NCBI RefSeq assembly: GCF_003086295.3
Contig: NC_092046.1
Location: 103,395,363 to 103,459,362 of the forward strand
Direction of reading: 5' to 3'
Length of the DNA stretch: 64,000 nt
Source of the DNA: Arachis hypogaea
Lineage: Eukaryota; Streptophyta; Magnoliopsida; Fabales; Fabaceae
The notes under the pieces: generated by a model
Database searches by the model: none
What the model was told of the DNA's origin: nothing
Seen by the model: the letters and a program-made list of their open reading frames with translations, nothing else
Position numbers and translations under genes: made by a program
In this document: piece after piece, positions 56,583 to 64,000 of the stretch
How positions within the stretch are numbered: the first letter of the stretch is position 1
Layout: every line of letters starts with the position of its first letter

Positions 56583-59436
56583 CTCTCGTCGGAGGATCCG
56601 ACCCTGTCGCATCACGTGCATCCAAGGCAACCACACGGTCTGAATGTTGATTCTGAGCCATGTTCTGGTTATTCTTACGACGGTAGTTCTTGGCTAGGTG
56701 TCCAGGTAGTCCACAAGCATAACACAGGCAACTCCCCTTCATATAGTGAAACTAGGAATTGTTGTCCCTCCTTAAATTCCCTTGACTTAGCAGATGCTAG
56801 GGAGCGTGTTCATCTCTCTTGAAGTTCTGTCCCCTTGGTCCAAGGTAATCGTCACGTTCCCTACTAGGGTTGCTTCTATGAGTGTCTCTTGACGAGGCTA
56901 CCATCTTTGCATATTCTTCAACCACTCTTACCTTGTTCACCAGATCGGAGAAAATCCGAATCTCCATAGGAGCCACATCAGTCATGATGTCGTCCTTTAA
57001 GCCCCTTTGATACTTGATACACTTCAAACTTTCATAGGTCTCCGGGGGACCCTGACACGCCCTAGAGAACCTACAGAGCTCCTCAAATCTGCTAGTGTAG
57101 TCCGCCACAGACAGTGAACCTTGCTTCAGCTGCATAAGTTCCATCTCCTTCGCCTCCCTTGCAGACTCAGGAAAGTACTTCTTGTAGAAGGCCGTTTGAA
57201 ATACATCCCAAGGAACATCCGTGTTCTGGAGCTGTAGCAAGCCGCATTCTGCCTGCCACCAATGTTGGGCCTCTTCCCGAAGCTGATAAGCAGCAAACTC
57301 CACGTATTGGTTGTTCGGGACATGCTGTGCTTGCAGTGCGCACTCCATAGCTTAGAACCAGTTATTCGTTTCCGTAAGATTGGTCGATCCTCTAAAACTT
57401 GGCGGATAAACCTTGAGAAATGTCGCCAAGGTCATCGGAGCACCTCCCATACTATTGTTGGTGCGCAGAAATTGTGATTACACTTTAATTATGTAAAATT
57501 CATCGCTCTTTCTTTCTCTGGTAATGGCGCCAAAAATATGATGCCAATACCATGGTTCACAACTTCGCACAACTAACCAGCAAGTGCACTGGGTCGTCCA
57601 AGTAATACCTTACGTGAGTAAGGATCGAATCCCACGGAGATTGTTGGTATGAAGCAAGCTATGGTCACCTTGTAAATCTCAGTCAGGCGGATATTAAAAT
57701 AGTAATGGAGTTTTCGAAAATAATTAATAAAATAGGGATAGAAATACTTATGTAAATCATTGGTGAGAATTTCAGATAAGCGAATAGAGATGCTTTCGTT
57801 CCTTTGAACCTCTGCTTTCCTGCTGTCTTCATCCAATCAGTCTTACTCCTTTCCATGGCTGGCTTTATGTGATACATCACCATTGTCAATGGCTACTTTC
57901 GGTCTTCTCTCGGGAAAATGATCCAAATGCCCTGTCACGGCACGGCTAATCGTCTGGAGGCATCACCCTTGTCAATGGCTTCATCTTATCCTCTCAGTGA
58001 AAATGGTCAAGGCACCCTGTCACGGCACGACTATTCATCTGTCGGTTCTCGATCCTGCTGGAATAGGATTTACTATCCTTTTGCGTCTGTCACTACGCCC
58101 GGCAATCGCGAGTTTGAAGCTCGTCACAGTCATTCAATCATTGAATCCTACTCGAAATACCACAGACAAGGTTTAGACCTTCCGGATTCTCTTGAATGCC
58201 GCCATCATTCTAGCTTACACCACGAAGATTCTGATTAAGAAATCTAAGAGATACTCATTCAATTCTAATGTAGAACAGAAGTGGTTGTCAGGCACGCGTT
58301 CATAGGGAATGATGATGATTGTCACGTTCATCACATTCAGGTTGAAGTGCGAATGAATATCTTAGAAGCGAAATAAGATGAATTGAATAGAAAACAGTAG
58401 TACTTTGCATTAATCCTTGAGGAACAGCAGAGCTCCACACCTTAATCTATGGAGTGTAGAAACTCTACCGTTAAAAATACATAAGTGAAAGGTCCAGGCA
58501 TGGCCGAATGGCCAGCCCCCCTGATCTAAGAACCAGGCGTCCAGAGATATAACTCAGGATCAAAAGATAATCCAAAGATGTCTAATACAATAGTAAGAGG
58601 TCCTATTTATAATAAACTAGCTACTACGGTTTACAGAAGTAAGTAATTGATGCATAAATCCACTTCCGGGGCCCACTTGGTGTGTGCTTGGGCTGAGCTT
58701 TAACTTTCCACGTGCAGAGGCCATTTGTGGAGTTGAACGCCAGGTTTTGATCCATTTCTGGCGTTCAACTCTGGTTTTTGATCCTTTTCTGGCGCTGGAC
58801 GCCATAATTGGGCAGAGAGCTGGCGTTGAACGCCAGTTTACGTCATCTATTCTTGGCCAAAGTATGAACTATTATATATTTCTGGAAAGCCCTGGATGTC
58901 TAATTTCCAACGCAATTGGAAGCGCACCATTTCGAGTTCTGTAGCTCCAGAAAATCTACTTTGAGTGTAGGGAGGTCAGAATCCAACAGCATCAGCAGTC
59001 CTTCTTCAACCTCTGAATCTGATTTCTGCTCAAGTACCTCAATTTCAGCCAGAAAATACTTGAAATCACAGAAAAATACACAAACTCATAGTAAAGTCCA
59101 GAAATGTGAATTTAACATAAAAACTAATGAAAACATCCCTAAAAGTAACTAGATTCTACTAAAAACATACTAAAAACAATGCCAAAAAGCGTATAAATTA
59201 TCCGCTCATCAATTGTCGTTCCCTTCAACATTGTCATTTGCATCTCCTTCACCATTTCCGTTTCCATTTCCCGCTGGTTGACCTAACCTCTGCAAAGCTT
59301 GCAGAGTCGCAGCAGCGGTAGCCCCCATGGTGTTCGCAAGATTAGCCATGGCCACCATGAATGTGGCATGGTTGTCGACCGGTTGTTCATTCCTACTCTC
59401 TCGTGAACGTGTACGACCTCATCCGCGAGTGGCCAT
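56583..59436 (-). pseudogene. Gag of O, interrupted by solo LTR P
   Basis: The start ATG at 59436 opens MATRG, then TGA at codon 6. An N-terminal Ala/Gly/Asn-rich part runs to 59217; after LTR P it continues from 57458. The capsid-like domain (57348-56797) has REEAQHWWQAE, DVFQTAFYKKYFPESAREAKEMEL, QGSLSVADYTSRFEELCRF and GLKDDIM, typical of Ty3/gypsy gag. A TAA lies just before it at 57353-57355. A zinc knuckle (about 56750-56700) reads CYACGLPGHLAKNY, with Tyr replacing the last Cys. Linker VVALDARDATGSDP ends near 56583 and pol is missing after it. Confidence 0.8.
57459..59211 (-). repeat. Solo FIDEL-type LTR P
   Basis: A complete 1753-bp LTR, TGATGAGCGG on the minus strand at 59211 to CACCA-like end at 57459, flanked by perfect ATTGT duplications (57454-57458 and 59212-59216). 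It contains TGGCGTTNAACGCCA palindromes (58735-58835) and TATAAATAGG (58611-58602). A short duplicated GGTTCACAACTT block occurs near its inner end. Confidence 0.93.
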
Positions 59437-59644
59437 TAGGGTTCCTTTCTACACCAAACAATCGATATCAAGGTGATCAGTCTCAATATCAAAAGCCTAG
59501 TGCTTCGATTATCCCAAATAGGCACTCACAAACAAGCATGCTATGCAATATCAAGTAGATAACCTAAATAGCATAAAAGAAAAATGACCCAGAGTGTGCA
59601 ACGAAGCACAATCGGTCCATCCCTCAGGCTCACGATGACGAACC

Positions 59645-59656
59645 ACTCTGATACCA
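59645..59656 (-). promoter_or_regulatory. Primer-binding site of O (initiator tRNA-Met)
   Basis: TGGTATCAGAGT on the minus strand lies five bases after the LTR end. It is the common initiator-Met PBS of plant chromoviruses, with one change from TGGTATCAGAGC. Confidence 0.85.
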
Positions 59657-60679
59657 CTAAATGTAACACCCTAATTAGCCTAACCTTTACCTTGCATCGT
59701 AAAGCAAAGGATAATCAGAGATTACGATAGTTCTAAGCTCATACATATAATATATAGAAAGAATTAATATAACCTAGAAGCCCGATGAAGTATATAGCTC
59801 AAAGTTAGGATCTAAAAAGTGCAAAATGTATAAACGGAGCAACTAACTTAAAGAACAAGAAATAGATACAACTTATATCAAAATATCATAGTATAATATC
59901 AAGGGGATCTAGCCACGGCTCGTGGAGTTTGAGCCAGCTAGCCATATACAGAACATACATGAAACCAGAGAGTAAAAAAAAAAACAGCTTATACAAGTTT
60001 TGTTCTCTCAATACATGCCTCTAGGCTAAACAAAATACAAAAGTGAGAGATGTATAGCAAAATAAATCAAAAGTCTCAAAAAGGTATCCGGACCCTCTGC
60101 TTCTGTCACCATCCAGGCAACTCACCGAGGTGGGTTGCGACCTGCATCTGAAAAACAACAACAACGTATGGAATGAGAACCGGAGGTTCTCAGTATGGTA
60201 ACAGTGCCCAATGATGTAAGATGAAGGCTCCGGGACGCCGAAGGCAATCCTAGAACTTCACATCACATACGGATATTCAAGCTTAGAATAAAATAAATAA
60301 ATCAGGAACTTAAACCATAAACTGGGTTATCTAAACTTAGGGAAGTTCTAACTAATACTAATTACACCGTTGTATCCCACAGCCTTCACCACCCTAACCT
60401 CCGTGTGATCTCATCGCTGTCGCCTACCTAACCTCCTTAGCACCAGACAAACACAATTAATGCAAACAAGTAATACACAGGTAATAATCATATATAGCAA
60501 GTAATTCAAGAAGCAAGTAGGTATATTATACAATTAGTCAAACCCAAGTAGTCAAAGCAAACAAGCACATAAGAGATGCATATGACGAATGCCTATCCTA
60601 TTGGTTCGTGATATCACTTGTCGGTCTATAAATGCCAACTCGACACACCCTTTCGGATGTCGACTTTCTGCCACTTCCG

Positions 60680-61035
60680 AGGATATAGCGCATGACACAC
60701 TTTTGTTCCGAGGATATAGTGCCTAGCACACTATCGTTCCGAGGATATAGTGCCTGACACACGTGCATGCTCAATCCGAGGATATAGTGCCTAGCACACT
60801 CTTGCAGCAAAGAAGGAAAACAACAACAAAATAGAATTCATCATAAATCATTCCAAGGATATAGTGTCTGGCCCACTATCCACATCCACAAGTCCATCAA
60901 TCTCAAGTCATCATCATTTCTCATCTCAAATCACTTATAATTATCAACTCTCAACATTTCAAGGATATAGTGCCTGGCATACTCTCTTTCAAACATTATC
61001 ATTCCAAGGTTATAGTGCCTGGCACACTCTCAACA
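60680..61035. repeat. Dispersed ATAGTGCCTGGCACACT repeats, 5' LTR of O
   Basis: Seven units, collinear with 52945-53295 and somewhat better conserved (GAGGATATAGTGCCTAGCAC). Confidence 0.72.
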
Positions 61036-61384
61036 TCCATCAGGATCACCCATTCCTTTTTGAGTCCTCAACTCTTCACATCCATCATCAATTCATACTT
61101 TCCATCCCAAACTCATCAATTCTTCAGTGTCTCAATTTATTATCTGTAATCACCCAGTTCACTACTCTTCTCCTCTCTCAACCAAACTCATCTTTGGTAC
61201 ACCAAAAACCTAAACCTCCGTTTGCTAACGTTTCAAAATGACATCAACCAAATCTCTAAAGTTCTTTCTCAAGTTCTCATACCCAAAATTAAGCCCAAAA
61301 GTCTAAAAATGGTGTCACAGAAGCTTACAATCTTGTTGAAAGGGTGAAATAGTTGAAAACAAATTTTAAATTTGAGAAACAGGG

Positions 61385-61550
61385 CATGTGCGTACGCACA
61401 GGTGCCAAAATTCCTACTTTCTGTTCACTTACACAACCTGTGCTAGCGCTCCCAACAGATGATCCTTCCCAACTTGTGCATGCGCACAGGGCTGTGCATA
61501 CGCACAGGTTATAAAACTCCATTGGTGTGTGCGTGCCCACATACCAGATA
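61385..61550. repeat. GTGCGTACGCAC array, 5' LTR of O
   Basis: Shorter than its sister at 53645-53880 because two inter-unit blocks are missing. Confidence 0.75.
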
Positions 61551-62992
61551 TCACAAAATTCTGCAACCCTGCAGAATTTTTAGATTTCGACACCAATCTT
61601 TGAATGATCATAACTTCCTCTACAAAAATCCAAATTTTATAAACCTTATATCAATTCGAAGGGTTTTCAATGAACTTTAATTTAAATCACATTTCAACAT
61701 ATTTTTAAAACGAGGCATAAGTTATGATCAGATAAAGTTCACCAAAAACCAACTTTTACTACAACTCACAAGAATCTCAATTTACCAACTTTCATACCCC
61801 AACCCAACCAAAACCACATTAATTCAATCCCATATCAGATTTTACCATTTGCCATACTCCAATTTACCACTCCACCCTATATAGTCATCAATTCTCACTA
61901 TCAAATACCTAATAATACCCTTACTAACCATCATCATCATCATCAATTTCAACATCAATCTCCAACATCATACTATCAACATCAATAAAGCCATTTATCA
62001 ATCCTTCCAATTCATCAATTATCATACTTTATCCTAACTTCATAACTCACATCATTTATCAACAATTCTAACACTCACCTTCAATTGCCAACAATATCAA
62101 TATTTATCATCAATCATCAACCACCTCAACAAATCCTCATTAACAACAATAAATCACACATTCCTCATCAACCTTCATAATCATTAAATACCACAACCTC
62201 ACCAAATCATATAATCATTATTATTAGTATTTGGATTCATTCCACACAACACCATCACTTCACCTATCAACCCTCATCAACAACACCAATCATCAATACT
62301 CATTAACACCAACAATTTTCAATAATCATCATCAACCAATACTACCAATAATTAATATCAATTCACATATAATTAATCATCCACCAACAACATTCAATCC
62401 TATCTTAGAGCCAACTAGCTTAAGTGTCCATAAATATTATATATTACATAAAGGAAACTGAAACCATACTTTGACCGATTCCCAAACGCTGCAAACACCA
62501 AAACAAAGCCACCAAACTTGATCCAAAGCCTCAACCAACTCTAACAAACACCAAAGCTCAAACTAACAACACATATATCACCAAACTCAAAACCTAAGGT
62601 ACACAAAACAACTAAACACAAGGGTTTAGTAAAACCTTACCTTACCCAACAAGATTAGGAGTAAAATCCAATAATTACCCACTACTAGAGATCACCTAAA
62701 CAAGTAAACCACAAAACTTGCTCAAAAATTGAACCCAAAATGCGCAAAAATCTAGGCACAAAACTGGAGAGTGAACAACAATTTTTTACCAGGTTTCTTT
62801 AGATGAAAAGGAAGAGTTCGCCAAGAGCTTCGCGTGGCCGCAAACGGCTCGTCAATCGAAGCTCCGTAGCTCAAGTTACAAGCAAAAGAATGTGAGGGTG
62901 AATAGTGTTCTTTCTTCTCCCTCTCCTCTCAACTCAGCAGCTCCCCCTTCTTCAAATGAGGGTGGAAAGAGCTGAAAAGCTCGTTAAGTGAG

Positions 62993-63078
62993 CTTATATA
63001 TGTTGGACCTTGGGCCCAACTTGGGTCCGGTCCAACCCGTTAGTGTTTTTAGCACGCTCGCCCCAACTTTGGGCCAAA
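62993..63078 (-). promoter_or_regulatory. Core promoter of 5' LTR of O
   Basis: TATATAAG (63000-62993, minus) with upstream TGGGCC/GGCCCA words. One GGCCCA has decayed relative to the 3' LTR (CGCCCCAAC for CGGCCCAAC). This copy would drive the element. Confidence 0.58.
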
Positions 63079-63359
63079 CCCTTAACACTAATGCCCGGTT
63101 TTCCATTTCTAATATTTTTCTAAGGTTTTCAATTGTTTTCACTTTTTCTCGCACAGTACCGGGCAGACTTAAACCGGTTTGACCGGTTTAACTGCCGATT
63201 CGCGGTTTTTTACGTTTTTTGTAAAAAACACATTTTCTGACTCAGAAAGACCTTTTGAGTCCAAAAGTCATATTTAAATCCCCAAATTCTCATTCTAACT
63301 TTTCGGAACTTAATTTGGGCATTTAAATTATTTTATTCGTGAAAAGTCCAATTTTTACA

Positions 63360-63735
63360 GTTGCCGCTCTGGTGACCTGTTCCGGGTTTCACAGTGAGAT
63401 CGAGTTTTAAAAGTCGCATGGCTTCCATGTTTCGCGTGATACTGCTCCTTGGTTGTGATCCGACCCTCGAGGCTTTGTACTGTGAGGCACAGCTCTTGGA
63501 TTATTCGAGTTGCCTTTTTGCCTAAGTCGTTGGGGTACCAGGTTTCATGGGGTGGATGGCTATCTTCCCTTGGTTGCTATTGGGGCGGGAACAGTTGACG
63601 AACAGCGCTTGTTATTTATCGGTGGGTGGGAGTGGTGATCTTCCGGTGTTCCAGAGTTGGAGTTTGTGTGTGTGAGTTGTGAGGGCTTGGGGATCGCTCC
63701 TCGGGGTTATCTGCCATGCCGTCGCGACGTTGCAG
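63360..63735 (-). other. Leader of M between PBS and the O insertion
   Basis: Untranslated leader or the first part of gag of M. No convincing frame. It carries the right copy of the GTTGC duplication. Confidence 0.5.
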
Positions 63736-63753
63736 TCCCCACAGACGGCGCCA
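63736..63753 (-). promoter_or_regulatory. Primer-binding site of M
   Basis: TGGCGCCGTCTGTGGGGA on the minus strand, six bases from the LTR end. The TGGCGCC start and position fit a PBS; I do not assign the tRNA. Confidence 0.72.
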
Positions 63754-63759
63754 ATTTAT

Positions 63760-64000
63760 TGGGAGACTCTGGTACGGGTTGTGAAATAGATCGGGGACTT
63801 GCGGGTCGAAACGGTGGCCGGATCGCCTGTGAGCAATGGGGGGTGGTACATGCAAAGACACTCCGATACTCAAGTCATAATGGATGTTAGAGGTATAAGG
63901 TGTGTAGAATGAATCGCATACCTGAGGAGGCCTGGGGTTCCCCTTTATATAGGTGATAGCAATTATCTTAACTTATCTTACTTGGTCAAGATAAGAGAGG
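63760..64000 (-). repeat. 5' LTR of M, 3' end only
   Basis: Matches the fragment at 39697-39848. The rest lies beyond the window. Confidence 0.7.
63943..63951 (-). promoter_or_regulatory. TATA box in LTR of M
   Basis: TATATAAAG on the minus strand, about 190 bp from the LTR end, preceded by CTATCACC. It would start transcription leftwards into M. Confidence 0.6.

Larger units (their letters stand above)
52008..63359 (-). mobile_element. Element O: Tekay-like LTR element with gag only
   Basis: Both LTRs (52008-55695 and 59662-63359), the PPT, an initiator-Met-type PBS and a decayed gag are present. Perfect TSDs GTTGC flank it (52003-52007 and 63360-63364). No protease, RT or integrase remains between gag and PPT. 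Without solo LTR P the interior is only about 2.2 kb, shorter than one LTR. It is nested in the gag/leader of M. Confidence 0.92.
59662..63359 (-). repeat. 5' LTR of O
   Basis: A 3698-bp LTR starting TGTAAAAATTGG at 63359 (minus) and ending GGTGTTACA at 59662. It is collinear with 52008-55695 except for the indels noted there. Confidence 0.9.
39697..64000 (-). mobile_element. Element M: Tat-like Ty3/gypsy retrotransposon, heavily interrupted
   Basis: The element runs leftwards: LTR from beyond 64000 to 63760, PBS 63753-63736, leader, gag, protease, RT, two RNase H domains, integrase to about 47050, then a 3' LTR fragment at 39697-39848. The fragment matches 63764-63898, which shows both ends belong to one family. 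Insertions are N (39849 to about 46780) and O (52008-63359). The dual RNase H marks the Tat lineage. All genes are broken. Confidence 0.75.

Overview
This is plant nuclear DNA made almost entirely of nested transposable elements. I see no intact host gene, rRNA gene or tRNA gene. The organism is most likely a peanut relative (Arachis). The repeated LTR beginning TGATGAGCGGATAATTTA, with TGGCGTTNAACGCCA palindromes inside it, is the sequence I know from memory as FIDEL-type Ty3/gypsy LTRs of Arachis. The remaining families (Athila-like, Tekay-like, Tat-like and a degraded chromovirus) are classified from primer-binding sites, protein motifs and polypurine tracts. Letters A to P below are labels for this window only.

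Left third (1-32610): the visible right-hand side of a deep nest. Element A (535-10121, minus strand) is a young two-ORF, non-autonomous LTR retrotransposon inserted in B, a plus-strand relative (1-534 and 10122-15295). B lies in FIDEL-type LTR C (15296-16631). C abuts LTR D (16641-18104). D interrupts plus-strand element E (18105-21670). E interrupts Tekay-like LTR F (21671-23432). F borders an unclassified background, G. G also received a FIDEL-related element H (24915-29056, TSD GGCAG) and a MULE-like element I (29343-32297), itself split by solo LTR J (29746-31430, TSD AGATA).

Middle (32611-39696): AT-rich, mostly unclassified DNA with a badly decayed chromovirus (gag, RNase H, integrase; 34886-37130) and a MITE-like hairpin (38487-38857).

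Right part (39697-64000): one Tat-like Ty3/gypsy element M (minus strand) with decayed gag, protease, RT, two RNase H domains and integrase. Its left LTR was hit by element N (plus strand, relative of A and B), and a later deletion removed the 3' end of N and most of that LTR. Its gag was split by O (52008-63359, TSD GTTGC), a Tekay-like element with 3.7-kb LTRs and gag but no pol. O's gag is split by solo LTR P (57459-59211, TSD ATTGT).

The A/B/N family carries an acidic ORF1 of unknown function and an ORF2 resembling the 'putative plant transposon protein' family. A pyrimidine-rich tract ending in AG precedes the ORF2 ATG, suggesting a spliced subgenomic mRNA. None of these elements shows pol, so replication would need proteins in trans. 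Three non-coding signals stand out: (1) hairpins with an RGGR tetraloop closed by G-C just upstream of polypurine tracts in five LTR groups, with stems that covary; (2) arrays of family-specific CG-rich palindromes at a nearly fixed offset from the LTR start, repeated in the interior; (3) at least three nested insertions falling in or within about 60 bp of such arrays. All comparisons were made by eye.
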